This document shows, piece by piece, positions 35,632-47,128 of a stretch of DNA of 64,000 bases. Made by a program: the position numbers and the translations under genes. Origin of the DNA: Ailurus styani (Eukaryota; Chordata; Mammalia; Carnivora; Ailuridae); NCBI GenBank assembly GCA_002007465.1, contig LNAC01000065.1:3405623-3469622 (forward strand). Direction: 5' to 3'. The notes beneath the pieces were generated by a model that saw only the letters and a list, made by a program, of their open reading frames with translations, ran no database searches and had not been told where the DNA came from. Position 1 is the stretch's first letter. Each line of letters begins with the position of its first letter.

Positions 35632-35802
35632 TTTTTAAAAAAAGATTTTATTTATGTGAGAGAGAGAAAGGGAGAGAGAGAAAGCACGAGCAATGGGGAG
35701 GGGGAGAGTGAGAGGGAGAAACAGACGATGTGGGGCTTGATCCCAGGCCCTTGAGACCATAACCTGACACACGCTTAACTGACTGAGCCACCCAGGCACC
35801 CG
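35632..35802 (-). mobile_element. CAN-SINE (first of an adjacent pair)
   Basis: Minus-strand copy with a purine-rich middle and a GACTGAGCCACCCAGGCACC head. TSD TCATTTATAT at about 35620-35629 and 35803-35812. The next SINE begins 30 bp downstream. Confidence 0.88.
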
Positions 35803-35832
35803 TCATTTATATCTTTTATATCGTTTATAGTC

Positions 35833-35995
35833 CATTTATTTATTTATTTGACAGAAAGAATGAGAGAGCACAAGCAGGGGGAGCAGCAGAGGGACAGGAA
35901 GAAGCAGGCTCCCTGGGAGGGGCTTGATCCCAGGACTGGGATCATGACCTGAGCTGAAGGCAGACACTTAACTGACTGAGCCATTCTGGTGCTCC
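35833..35995 (-). mobile_element. CAN-SINE (second of an adjacent pair)
   Basis: Minus-strand copy with a short tail and a deletion between the CT-rich middle and the head. TSD TATATCRTTTRTAGTC at 35817-35832 and 35996-36011, separate from the TSD of its neighbour. Confidence 0.88.
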
Positions 35996-36011
35996 TATAT
36001 CATTTGTAGTC

Positions 36012-36620
36012 TAAAGGAGGAAGTACAGTGGGAATTTCAGGCATAGTTTGAGAAAAACTTTCAGCAACTTACTTCTGTATGGATTTCTATACCAGAAGAA
36101 GCAAAATGGTGGCTGGACATAGGCCACAAACATTTTTTGTTTGTTTGGTTTCATCTTCAGAGTTTTGGAGTTTTTAGTAATCATTAGTAGCTATTATATA
36201 TAAATTTGAACTCCTAGCCATGTTCCCTCCTGGCAAAAGTTGGCCGATACTGAGAGGCAGCTGCCTCTTTTGAGTGGGTCCTGTCTTCTTACTGAGAAGT
36301 GCAATTCTACTTTTCTCATATTCTTGACCTTCTTGACTCTGACTGGCATTTGCCCTTGGAAATCCTGGTCTAGTTGGTCTGCGTATGCACCTGTCCTTAG
36401 ATTTAGGGAGCAAGTAAAAGTAATTAATAAATTAAATATTCTGCTTTGATATCAAACTAAAGTTTTAGATATCAATCAACTCTTAAATAATCAGAAAAAA
36501 ATTCTTTTTTTTCCCTTTTGACCTTTTAATTTTTAAAAATGAGGTGGTAGAGCTGATGCAGTTCCATATTGTAGCAGTGTGTCATAGGCATGTAGGGAGG
36601 TAATTTAGAGTCCTGAGAAA
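36012..36620. other. Unique sequence, nothing recognised
   Basis: No repeat or exon signal. Confidence 0.4.
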
Positions 36621-36639
36621 AGCAGAGAATTTCAAGTCA

Positions 36640-36810
36640 TGAGATGTGGATTTGAGCTTTGCTACCTACAAAATGAGAGGCAAGTTATATCTCTTCTAGT
36701 CTTCATATCTCCATCTATGAAATGGGGAACTTAGTAACTACCTACCTTCATAGGGTTCCTATAAGTACCAAACAGGGATAATGTATGTGTGGTACACATT
36801 TGTTAATTTG
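36640..36810 (+). mobile_element. MIR
   Basis: Plus-strand MIR: GGATTTGAGCTTTGCTACC, CATCTATGAAATGGGGAACT, CCTACCTTCATAGGGTTCC. Confidence 0.75.
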
Positions 36811-36811
36811 A

Positions 36812-37756
36812 GTGCTCAGTTTATGTTCTCCCTTCCTCTTAGTTATGTGATCACAATTTTTGTTTGGATGAATTTTCACCCTTCCCCAACCAGAAAAAAA
36901 TTCTTTAAGATATAATAAGTTGGCTAAATCTTTTTAAATTACAGGTAAGTTCTTATATTACTATGTCAAAATTAACCATCACTTAGAAAATAAGCAATGA
37001 GGATTGCTTATTTGCAATGAGAGGATTATCATACTTTGCAGATATATTTTAGAGACCTATTGGAAACTGAGCCCTTAGTAATAAAAGGAAGAGGAGATGC
37101 TGAGTAAATCATCTTAATAAAGCTTCTACTGACACTCCACTTTGATAAAAACTTTGGAAAATCTAAAAGGTGGAATTCTGACAAAATGAAAGGTGGTTAT
37201 TTGGTTTCTCTTTAGAATTGAGGCAGAAAGTTAAGTACGACTAAAAAATGATAGGTTTTTAATAAGAAAGGCGGTAAGATTACCAAGCAAGATATTATAA
37301 CACATTACAAACTTAGTTGTGCTAATGTATGCTTTCCATTAAAAAAGTGATTGTCCTTATTAGCCTTTATATTGAAGTTATTACAAAACAAATGAACTTA
37401 TAACTGAAAAAATTTTTTAATTTTTTTGCTTCAATGCAGGATTTCTTTGGAAGCAAGTAAAGCAGATAATAAAGGATAACCTTAGTTTAAGGTAGATTGA
37501 AGTAAAACCAAGGGATTTCTATCTTAATAAGTAGTGCTAGAGAACTTTTGAGGGCATATGGTTGGGTGGAAGAGAAAAGTTCATATGGAGGTACTCAGAA
37601 AGTATGGTGTTTGTAAATCCTTCTTAATCTCAGAAACAAAATATTGGGTTTTCTTATCTCAAAATTTGTCTTTGTATGCTGGTAGTAACTTTTGCCACCA
37701 GGTTTTCAATGTTTCTTCAATCTAGGAATGAAGAGGCAGGCATCTATCTTTGACAG

Positions 37757-37799
<43 letters not shown>

Positions 37800-37862
37800 G
37801 GGGGTGGTGTTATGAAAAATTTTGTCTATTTTCTGTAACTGTTTTACTATACAGTTTTTTTT
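36812..37862. other. AT-rich unique sequence with a (GT)n tract
   Basis: No gene. The microsatellite at 37757-37797 is listed separately. Confidence 0.4.
37757..37797. repeat. (GT)n microsatellite, about 20 units
   Basis: Nearly pure GT dinucleotide tract. Likely polymorphic. Confidence 0.95.
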
Positions 37863-38045
37863 TTTGGAAGTAGGTATTCTTTTATTTATTTTATTTTTAA
37901 AATAATGTTCAATGATTCATTAGTTGTATGTAACACCCAGTGCTCATCATAATTGTGTGCCCACCTTAATATCCATCACACTGTTACCCCTTCCCCCTAC
38001 CCATCTCCCTTTCTGCAATCTTCAAAACTATTATGGGATTCTTTA
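37863..38045 (-). mobile_element. L1 3'UTR fragment
   Basis: Minus-strand carnivore L1 3'UTR: TTCAATGATTCATTAGTTGT, ACACCCAGTGCTCATCATAA, GTTACCCCTTCCCCCTACCC. 5'-truncated. A decayed TSD (GTATTCTTTTA and GGATTCTTTA) may flank it. Confidence 0.75.
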
Positions 38046-38317
38046 CTCCAGGTTCTGTCTTTTATTACAAACTTCTATGCTGATTTTGAAAGCATATTAA
38101 CATTGTGGAAAACTGACTTTTTTTTTCTTTTTTGAAAAGCAGAGTGACTTCCTCCAGGCCTGAAACTCAATGACCCATTCAGAACGTACTCTATTGCTCT
38201 TTTGTTTTTTTAGCTAGAAGCTATTATCTAAATGTCTAAGCCTCCTCCCAAAGTGTCATTTTGATAGGCAATGGATTTGAATATTGAGTTTTGAAGCCAG
38301 GAGCCTAGACCAATTAT

Positions 38318-38526
38318 TTTTTCTTTTTTTAAAAGATTTTATTTATTTATTTGACACAAAGAGAGAGAGATCACAAGTAGGCAGAAAGGCAGGCAGAGAG
38401 ATAGGGAGAGGAGGAAGCAGGCTCCCTGCTGAGCAGAGAGCCCGATGTGGGGCTTGATCCCAGGACTTGAGATCATGACCTGAGCTGAAGGCAGAGGCTT
38501 TAACCCACTGAGCCACCCAGGTGCCC
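38318..38526 (-). mobile_element. CAN-SINE
   Basis: Minus-strand copy of the GGTTAAAGCC type. TSD GAGCCTAGAYCAATTAT at 38301-38317 and 38527-38543 with a single mismatch. Confidence 0.94.
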
Positions 38527-38844
38527 GAGCCTAGATCAATTATTGTCCCTTTTTTTTTTTTTTGCGGTTGTTTACTAGTTTAATTTATACCACATTAGAA
38601 AGAGAGATACAGAAATTCAACTCTTGGTAGGGAGTTTCTCAGTTTTCAACCAGTTAGCAGTTTCAATAGCTGAATTAGCTAAAGAAATAGAAATGTAGGT
38701 GTCTTGCCTTGAGATGTGAGGCTTGCTTACTCACTCCATATCTCTGCAACTCCTCCCAAGGCATTCATAGACCTCAAGGGGCTGGCCTTCTGAGCTTAGG
38801 GGTTTGGTACTTGAAAGAAACCTAAGAGATCATTTCTTTTCTAG

Positions 38845-39235
38845 TGTTAAAAGGAGACATGGCAGGCCCAAAATAGAGTCACTTGTGCTAAACCCCATGT
38901 CAATAAACCAAGACTTAATACCTACTCTAACTGCAGTTTCAAACTCCAAGGAATATAACCTTAAATCACTCAACATGAAATTACCTGGTCAGCGCTAGTG
39001 AGATAATCTATTCCATAGACTCTGTTCCCCTAGAAAGGGGACTTTGTCTGAAACAATCTGTTCTTTGCCAATAATTTCCTTTTTTGGCACCCTTTCCAAC
39101 TTTAAAAAACCTTCCTTTTCCACGGCTTGGTAGGGTTCCTTTATATTGCCAGATAGGATGTTGCCTGATTGATGAATTGTTGAATAAAGTCAATTTGATC
39201 TCTAATTTACTCAATTGAATTTTTGTTATTTAACA
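38845..39235 (+). mobile_element. Solo LTR (ERV class not assigned)
   Basis: 391 bp bounded by TGTTAAA at the start and TTTAACA at the end, a perfect 7-bp terminal inverted repeat of the TG..CA type. It holds a TATA-like CTTTAAAAAACC (about 39100) and AATAAA at 39183-39188, followed by about 45 bp of U5-like sequence. The 4-bp flanks CTAG and TTAG could be a TSD with one mismatch. No internal retroviral sequence is next to it. The family was not recognised. Noncoding. Confidence 0.6.
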
Positions 39236-39329
39236 TTAGAATTTCTCCTTGACTGTCCCTTGGGTCATTCATTCTCTCCCATCTCTTTTCTATAATATGT
39301 GTTTATTTTTTGTGTTAAAATTAAATACA

Positions 39330-39545
39330 GGGCGCCTGGGTGGCTCAGTGGGTTAAAGCCTCTGCTTTCGGCTCAGGTCATGATCTCAGCGTCCTGGGAT
39401 CAAGGCCCGCATCGGGCTCTCTGCTCAGCAGGGAGCCTGCTTCCTCCTCTCCCTCTCTCTCTGCCTGCCTCTCTGCCTACTTGTAATCTCTCTCTCTGTG
39501 TCAAATAAATAAATAAAATCTTTAAAAAAAAAAATAAAATAAAAT
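39330..39545 (+). mobile_element. CAN-SINE, young
   Basis: Near-consensus plus-strand copy with a GGCGCCTGGGTGGCTCAGTG start and (AAAT)n/(AAAAT)n tail. Perfect 13-bp TSD AAAATTAAATACA at 39317-39329 and 39546-39558. Confidence 0.95.
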
Positions 39546-39558
39546 AAAATTAAATACA

Positions 39559-39972
39559 AATTTGAGACCAGACTTGAGAATTCCCTCAATCAAACAAAAC
39601 CATTTAAGCCACATAAGCAAAACTAACAAGCTTATTTCATGAGCATAAGATAAGCTTAACTTGTAAATTTCTCTGACAATCATAAAAGGAACTTAAGTCA
39701 TCTTTCTAAAAATAGTATGAGATGATCACTTTTAACCAGTCCCCTGCCTTCTAAAAATTCCAGTTGTAATAATTGATCATTGTAAAAGGTTAATAGCATC
39801 CTCATTTTCACTGTATAAGGCATCCTGTAACTTCATGTCTTTGAGTTTCATATTAGTCTTTGAATTTGAAAACTCACAGCTCATTAACTGTTCTTATATG
39901 TGCAATAAACTCTTACTTAATACTATTTATTGACTTGGTAGCTTTAATTTTGCTATTTCTGGATTTTTTACA
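39559..39972 (+). mobile_element. Possible second LTR
   Basis: A TGTATAAGGC box (about 39812) is followed by AATAAA at 39904-39909 and a short T-rich end TTTTTTACACA, an LTR-like order. No clear TG start was found and the family is unknown. It may be connected with the solo LTR 320 bp upstream. Weak call. Confidence 0.3.
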
Positions 39973-40266
39973 CAAGTGAAAAAATTATGCACCAATATTT
40001 TCCACATTTGTTATAAAAAAAACCTGTTTGAATTGGTCAGACACATCATTTGAAACTTACATTTCAATTGTGAAAATTAGCTTTAATATCACTAAAAATT
40101 CTAGGGAGTTCAGAGGTACATGGGCAGCATCTTATTAAAATATGTATCTTTATTAAAAAACCCATAGTCACAGTAGAAATATTGAGAAAAATTTAAAAAA
40201 CATAGGAAAATAGAAATCATCCATAACTTTACACAGAGATGAATTTAATATATTTCCTTCAAATAT

Positions 40267-40475
40267 ATATACAGATATATATTTGAAGAAAATCTATATA
40301 TATATATTTATTTGACAGAGGGAGAGCACAGCAGGAGGAGCAGCAGGCATAGGGAGAGGGAGATGCAGGCTCCCTGCTGAGCAGGGAGCCCAACTCGGGA
40401 CTTGATTCCAGGACCCTTAGATCATGACCTGAGCCAAAGGCAGACCATTAACTGACTGAGCCACCCAAGCGCCCC
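40267..40475 (-). mobile_element. CAN-SINE with AT-rich tail expansion
   Basis: Minus-strand copy. TSD TCCTTCAAATAT at 40255-40266 and 40476-40487. The tail end (40267-40311) has become a TATATA tract. Confidence 0.88.
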
Positions 40476-40925
40476 TCCTTCAAATATGTTTTATGTTATT
40501 CTTTGTCGACATTTTTACAAAATTTGAAATCACGCTATGTATTTTTGTATTCTAATTTTTAAAAATTAACATTTTATCATGAAAATTTCCCTGTATACTT
40601 TCACATTCTTCAAAAACATTTTGAATAGCTAAATAGTATTCTATTTATAGAAGAAACATAATTAAGTACTTATTTTCACTCATTTAGATTGTTTCCAATA
40701 GTTGCCTATTACAAATGATTCTGTGACATCTTTTTACTTAATGCTTTCTGTGGTCCTTTAATTATTTCCTTTGAATAAATTCCTAGAAGTAGAGTGATTG
40801 AAACTGTTTCACCAAAACACCAATGACCTCCAGATTGCAAAATCCCAAGGACACTTTTTATTCTTGCATTTTTCTGACTTCTCAGAAAGGTTGCACCCAT
40901 AATACTTTTTTTTTTTTGCTCCATA
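40476..40925 (-). mobile_element. Old L1/HAL1-like sequence
   Basis: Minus-strand L1 3'-type text: TTGAATAGCTAAATAGTATTC, ATTGTTTCCAATAGTTGCC, GAATAAATTCCTAGAAGTAG. Diverged, approximate ends. Confidence 0.55.
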
Positions 40926-40959
40926 ATTCAGCAATTTCACCAGCAACATCTTTTTTTCC

Positions 40960-41490
40960 CTTTTTTTTTTTCCCTTAACCTATCTTATCTACTCCCTTGG
41001 CTTTAAATATAAACTGTATATTGACAATTCACTAATTTCTATTTCCCACACAAGACTTTTTTCTGACCTGTTTTTTTCACATCTTCACTTTCAATATCTC
41101 ACAGGCATGATGCACCTAACATCTTCAGACCCAATCTCTTCCTCCCCTGTTCTCCCGCCTGTTCTGTCTCTGAGGTTTGCCCCTGATTAATGGTAGGCAA
41201 TTCCTACTGAGGTGCCTGGTTTGGTTATTTGCTCATGCTAGAGATTTGTTCTTGATGACAAATACCTCACATCTATGAATTCTATAGCCAAAATAGATCT
41301 CTGAGCCCATTTCCTTCTTTCAGTCGTCATCTCTTACCAGTGATGTATTACTGCAGCTATTCATCAATTTAATGCTTATTTCCCCCACCAGATTGTGAGC
41401 TTTTTGATGGGATTTTGCATGACTTGTTGCCTTCCCAGTCTGTAGCAGAGTATCTGACTTGTTTTAGCACTCAGCAAATGTATCTTAAAC
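40960..41490 (+). mobile_element. LINE-2 3' region
   Basis: Plus-strand L2-like text ending with CCAGATTGTGAGCTTTTTGATGGG (landmark) and AGCACTCAGCAAATGTAT, the usual L2 3' end order. The 5' part is poorly preserved. Confidence 0.55.
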
Positions 41491-41599
41491 AAGTGAGCTA
41501 ATGTATATGGCCAAATGACCTTTTGTAGACGCTGTAATAACATAAATTCCCGTCAGTCATTTATGGTTGTGCTGGGCTTCCTGAAATCTTTACCAAGCT

Positions 41600-42050
41600 G
41601 ACAGGAGAAAAATGATTATGCTTTATTTTAATTTGCCATTTTTTCATTATGGTGAAAATGGACATTTTAAAGATATGTTTTATTAACTATATTCTTTTGT
41701 GAACTGTCATCAAATTTTGTATTGTAATGTCTACTTTATATTAATTGATTCTGAGTTATTTGTATGTTAAGAATACTAATCCTAAAAAAAAGAATATTAA
41801 TACTTTGTTAATACGTTATAGGTATTTCCCCAGTTTGTCATCTGCCTTGTAATTATTGATTTGATTTTGTTATTTTGATATACATAAAGTTTTAATTTCA
41901 TAAAATTCTACCAATGGTTTCTTTTATGATTTTTACCTTTGCTTTTGTGCTTAGAATGTTTTCATTTTCATATAAGAGATTAGTCATCTATTTTTTTATT
42001 TTCTGGTCGGTTTAAATGAAAAAAAATCCATTATTTTTGTCATGTAGATT
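41600..42050 (-). mobile_element. Old L1 ORF2-like segment
   Basis: Minus-strand L1 text: CCCCAGTTTGTCATCTGCCT, ACATAAAGTTTTAATTTCAT, GGTTTCTTTTATGATTTTTACC (landmark). No frame preserved. Confidence 0.55.
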
Positions 42051-42500
42051 TTGTTTTGGTGAATGGCATGAAGTAGAGTTCTAATTTTATTATTTTTCTC
42101 ATGTATGCATGTAAGAAGAAAAATATTTTATCTACTGAAATATTAAATACTAAGAGTTTTTTCTTTAATGAGTTAAAGAGTATCTTTAATTTGCTCTAAA
42201 GTATTATTCTTTCTTTTATCTCCCAATGGTCATAGCTGACTTTGATTGATTAGGGATGGTGTATGTGTGTATGAGAGAGAGAGAGAGAGAGCATTCTGTC
42301 TAATTCTTTCTGTCCTAAATCCCTTACCATCTATTTGACATTGCCAATGGAGTATGGATTCATATTGCCACCATTCCCATTTGCTGTATGTTAATAATTT
42401 ACTGTAGTTGGAAGTAATAATCATCTTTATTTTGAGTAATGCTTCATGATGTTCAAAGCACTTTTATGTCATTTTCTTATTAAAATCTCAAATACTTTCT
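42050..42500. other. AT-rich unique sequence with a short (GA)n tract
   Basis: (GA)n at about 42271-42290. No gene. Confidence 0.4.
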
Positions 42501-42695
42501 TTTTTTTTTTTTAAAGATTTTATTTATTTATTTGACAGAAAGAGAAATCACAAGTAGGCAGAGAGGCAGATAGAGAGAGGAGGAAGCAGGCTCCCTGCGG
42601 AGCAGAAAGCCCGATGTGGGCCTCCATCCCAGGACCCTGAGATCATGACCTGAGCCGAAGGCTGCGGCTTAACCTACTGAGCCACCCAGGTGCCC
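42501..42695 (-). mobile_element. CAN-SINE
   Basis: Minus-strand copy, GGTTAAGCC-type head at the right end, T-run at left. The flanks are only loosely similar (AATACTTTCTT and AACATTTACTTT), so the TSD has decayed. Confidence 0.92.
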
Positions 42696-43575
42696 TTGAA
42701 ACATTTACTTTTTAAAAATGATGCTAATTTAAGAGTGAGAACAATAGTTAAATCTGTAACAAAGTGAAAAAGATTACTCTGGTTCCTCCAGAGTAGACTC
42801 AATATTTTCCAAATATGTTTCCCTCTTTAGCACTATCACAAAATCAAATGGCTCTCACATTCACCAAGAGCTACCTGGACCCACTGATTTTGGCTCAAAG
42901 TCTAGCAAGAGGTTAAAGCTGGAGATTTTGGCCCACAGATTTGTACTTCAAACAGAATATAGTCTTTTACACAATTAAATTTGTCTTCTCAGAGAGAGGA
43001 AAATGATTTCATATTTCTAATAATGCTATTATTTCTCACACTTTAATGGCTCTTTTGCTCCAAAGTTCTTGAATGGTAACCTTCATTTTTCTCTATCTAG
43101 TGGATCTTTTAAACTGGAGTTCTATTTGAATGGCTGTTCAGGGTATTGGCAAGAGTTATAAAACATTTATATTTTATTCTTGACTGGATTCTGGTTGAGA
43201 AATCGAATGGCACAAATGTTGAAAGACTAGCTTGCTGGGGACATAATGAAGCAAGCAAAATGAAATCTCCCAAGGATAAAAGTGTAATGTCCTTTACTTT
43301 TTATCTTTTAGGTACAGGCTTGTGCCACATCTTACTTTCTTGCTGTGGGCAAAAAAGGAGCTAGGGTGAAGGGACGAATTCTTATGAAAAAGATCAAAAA
43401 GAAAAAAAAAAGTAGGGATATGGTGGAAAGGGAACTGAAATACACCTGGGGTACAGATATCACTGCCCCTAAACTTTCTCTTTTGAAATGAGTTTAAGTA
43501 TTCAGTTGAATTGAGTTGAATTTAAATATCCCTTCAGCGTTAATGAACATTGGGAGTGTATTTATTCTTGTGTTT
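42696..43575. other. Unique sequence, no supported gene
   Basis: Short open frames (for example 43146-43364) without family resemblance. Confidence 0.4.
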
Positions 43576-43592
43576 AAAAGGGTGGTTTCTCA

Positions 43593-44271
43593 GTGCTCAA
43601 CATCACTTGGCATCAGAGAAATACAAATAAAAAACACAGTGAGATACCACCTCACACCAGTCAGAATGGCTAAAATCAACAAGTCAGGAAATGACAGATG
43701 TTGGCGAGGATGCGGAGAAAGGGGAACCCTCCTACACTGTTGGTGGGAATGCAAGCTGGTACAGCCACTCTGGAAAATAGTATGGAGGTTCCTCAAAAAA
43801 TTGAAAATAGAGCTACCCTATGATCCAGCAATTGCACTACTGGGTATTTATCCTAAAGATACAAAGGTAGTGATCCTTAGGGGCACATGCACCCGAATGT
43901 TTATAGTAGCAATGTCCACAATAGCCAAACTATGGAAAGAACCTAGATGTCCATCAATGGATGAATGGATAAAGAAGATGTGGTATATATATACAATGGA
44001 ATACTAGGCAGCTATCAAAAGAAACGAAATCCTGCCATTTGCAACGACGTGGATGGAAGTAGAGGGTATTATGCTGAGCAAAATAAGTCAATCAGAGACA
44101 GACAATTATCATATGATCTCTCTGGTNGTGGGAGGGTAGGGATAGAGTGGATGGGTTATAGACATTGGGGAGGGTTTGTGCTTTGGTGAATGCTGTGAAA
44201 GATGTAAGCCTGATGATTCACAGACCTGTACCCCTGGGGCAAATAATAATAATTTAAAAAAATAAAATTAA
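43593..44271 (+). mobile_element. Young 5'-truncated LINE-1, ORF2 C-terminus and 3'UTR
   Basis: Perfect 17-bp TSD AAAAGGGTGGTTTCTCA at 43576-43592 and 44272-44288. The 5' part encodes the end of L1 ORF2 protein in one open frame to 44007, including the C-terminal Cys/His motif CX3CX7HX4C (about 43699-43752) and the [12 protein letters not shown] region, where a stop ends the frame earlier than in intact L1. The 3'UTR follows, with a short A-rich tail. Only ~680 bp were inserted, so it is not mobile. A single N lies at 44127 in the 3'UTR. Confidence 0.93.
44127..44127. other. Single unresolved base (N) in the L1 3'UTR
   Basis: The 3'UTR text around the N appears shorter than in other carnivore L1s, so it may mark a closed gap and not one ambiguous base. 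Confidence 0.5.
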
Positions 44272-44288
44272 AAAAGGGTGGTTTCTCA

Positions 44289-45150
44289 TAGTTCATAGCA
44301 CAATTTGTAGGGGTAAGTTCTCAAACCCGGTTTTAATAACAAGAGTTATGAAAACATTCACATACAACTGCAGAGGAATGAATCAGATAATCTAGGAGAT
44401 TCAACACTATATATGGATCTTTCTAGATTTTTAAAAAATTATAGCAATTCTTATTTTTATTTTCATTCCCATGGCAACACACTAAGAGAGTCTAGCCAAG
44501 GTCTCTGAAACTAGAAAATAATCTTTTCCTATCTGCCTCCAAGAGCTTAGTTCTTTCTATAGGTAACTTCAAAAAACAGAAATCTTGCTCATTTCCAAAA
44601 TGTTTATTGCATAAATTTTGGATAATTTAGAAAAATATAATGAGGAGAGTAAGCATAGAAAATAACTCGAAATTCTGCCACTCAGAAATCAACATTCTTC
44701 TTTGTTATTGCTATTTTCTTTTGGTCTTCTCTCTTTGTACAAAAAATGCATTTAAAATATTTGGGGCAAGCTTAAAGTTTTAACTTTGTTATCTTTCCCT
44801 TAGAATTGTACAGTGTTTCTTTTTATATAATAACAAATATTCCTCTACAATATAAAAAGTATACTGAACCAAGGCCAAGTCATTAATACATAATACAAAA
44901 CCACAGAACCTTGATAAACAACTGTAACCAAGGAATTCTTTGTAGTATTCTTTCAGTTATTCTATAGAACTTTGTATGTATTGGTGCTCAAAATATACAT
45001 TATTGAAGGAATGTTGAATTTCAATGAAAATAAGCTAAAGGAATCAGGAGCATTATTTTCACCTCATTTCCCCCACTTATTATTTTGGGTTCTCAGAGAA
45101 GCAGATACCAAGATGACAGCTTAGATTGCAAGAAATTAATTAGAGAAAAC
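44289..45150. other. AT-rich unique sequence
   Basis: Nothing recognised. Confidence 0.4.
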
Positions 45151-45155
45151 ACCTG

Positions 45156-45519
45156 TGTTTTAGTCCATTTGGGGTGCTATGACAGTAGTGTAGACGAGGT
45201 GGCTTATAAACAACAGAAAGGTAATTCTCAAAGTTCTGGGGCTGGGAAGTCTTACATCAAGGTACCACAGGTTCCATATCTGGTGAGAACATTCTTTTTG
45301 GTTTGTAGGTAACTATCTTCTTGCTGTGTCCTCACAGGGCTGGGGGAAAGGAAGATCTCTGGGGGCTCTCTTGTAAGAGCACTAATCCCATTTATGAAGC
45401 TTCCATCCTCATGACCCAATCACCTTCCAAAGAATCTGCCTCCTAATACATCATACTGGGAGATTAGATTTCAACATATAAATGTTGGGGGGGGAGATAC
45501 AAACATTCAATTGATAGCA
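45156..45519 (-). repeat. 3' LTR of the MaLR provirus
   Basis: Starts TGTTTTAGTCCATTTGG on the plus strand and ends ..TTGATAGCA. Landmarks: GTGGCTTATAAACAACAG, CTTGCTGTGTCCTCACAGGG, CACTAATCCCATTTATGAAG, CATCCTCATGACCCAATCAC. Confidence 0.85.
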
Positions 45520-47128
45520 TTCCACCATTGCTCTCCCTCCAGTTCATATCCATCTTGTATGCAAAATACATTCATTCCAACTCAACAGCCCCAAAATCTT
45601 AACTCAGAGCCCCATCAACCCAAAGGATTAAGTTCAAAGTCTCATCTAAATACCATCTAAATCAGATATGAGTGAGACTCAAAGTACAACTCCTCCTGAG
45701 GCAAACTCTTCTCCAGCTGAGAACCTGTGAAACCAAACAAATTATGTGCTTCCAAGATATAATGGTGGAATAGGCACAGAGTAGACATTTCCATTTCAAA
45801 AGGGAGAAATAGGAAAGAAGAAAGGAATTAACAGATCGCAAGTATGTCCAAATTACATGCAAACTCTATGAAATCTGAAGGTTTGTAAATAATCCTCTTT
45901 GACCAAAGGATTGCTCTACCCTCAGGCCCAATGAGGAGGCAATGTCACTCCTATGGCTCAGTGGGACAGCCCTGCAGCAGCTCTCTGCCTGGGCCTCAGG
46001 GGTCTCCTGTGTTGGGGTCTTGAGCCAGAGGCTTTTCTGGAAAGCCTTGTCCCTTAAGTTCCAGAGGGAGTCAGCCATGCACCCCACACTCACGTGGAGA
46101 CTTCCAGAGTGTGCTGCCTGCACCCTCTTTAGGGGGAGCCAATGTAGTCCGTGATGCACCAGGGCCTCCAGAGCTGTGCCTGGGGTGGCTAAGGAGTGCC
46201 ATTAGACTACAGGAAGTGGAAGCTGTGATATGAGGCAGTACTGGGCAGCTCATGTGCATTGAGGTTCCATAGGCACCAGTCTTTTGACTTTGAAGTTACT
46301 TAGTCCCTCCTGTTCCCCCACCTCTTACCCCTATGCTACCCTTGCCTCTCGCCTGTGATGACTGTGGAAATTCTGATGCTCTCTGAATTGCCTTAGGGAT
46401 CATTCTTCCATTTGGAGACTAGCACTTGGCTTCTACTTGAGATAGCTACTAGGTCTGTGGTTCACACTAAGACTAATCTCTTTATTAAGTGGTCACTTGG
46501 CCACACCCTTACTGTTCTATCATGCTGTCTCATTTTTGTTTTTTTACAATAGTCATAGGCTCAGAATTTTCCAAATCTTTAAGTTTTCGTTCCTTTTTGC
46601 TTATCAATTCCATTTTTATGTCATTTCTCCTTTCTCACATTTCACTATAAGCAATCAGGGGGAGCCAAGCTGCACCTTCAACACTTTGCTTAGAAATTGC
46701 TTCAGCTAAATATCCAATTTCATTGTTCACAAATTCTACCTTCCCCAAACATTAGAACATGAACACAATTCAGCCAAGGTCTTTACCACTTTATGACAAG
46801 GATTACCTTTTATCCATTGTCCAATAACATGTTCCTCATTTCTGTCTGACATATCACAGAACGGCCTTTACTGTCCACATTTCTGCCAACCTTCTGCTCA
46901 TGATTAGTTAGCTATTCCGTAGGAAGATGGAGAGACTTTCTGTGCAGCTCTCCTCTTTGAGAGCTGTCAGTACAGTCTCCCTTAATAGGCTATTCATGGC
47001 AATGAAGGTTTTTTCAATTATGCACCTCAAAGCTCTTCCAGACTCTACTTGTTAATCCTGTTTCAAAGCCACTTCCACATTTTGGGGTATTTGTTACAGC
47101 AGCATCCCCACTTCTCAGTACTGATTTC

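Noticed and set aside
37757..37797. Regular repeats as a CRISPR array
   Set aside because: Simple dinucleotide repeats with no spacers, and the genome is mammalian.
39330..39545. tRNA gene from the A/B-box-like head of SINEs here and elsewhere
   Set aside because: The heads are tRNA-derived but lack a complete cloverleaf and are part of SINEs with poly(A)-type tails.
43516..44007. 163-codon open frame as a host gene
   Set aside because: It is the C-terminus of L1 ORF2 (Cys/His motif, WYIYTMEY region) in a 5'-truncated L1 with a TSD.
45866..46259. GC-richer open frames at 45.9-46.3 kb as a gene
   Set aside because: They lie in the internal region of the MaLR provirus and are antisense or out of frame.
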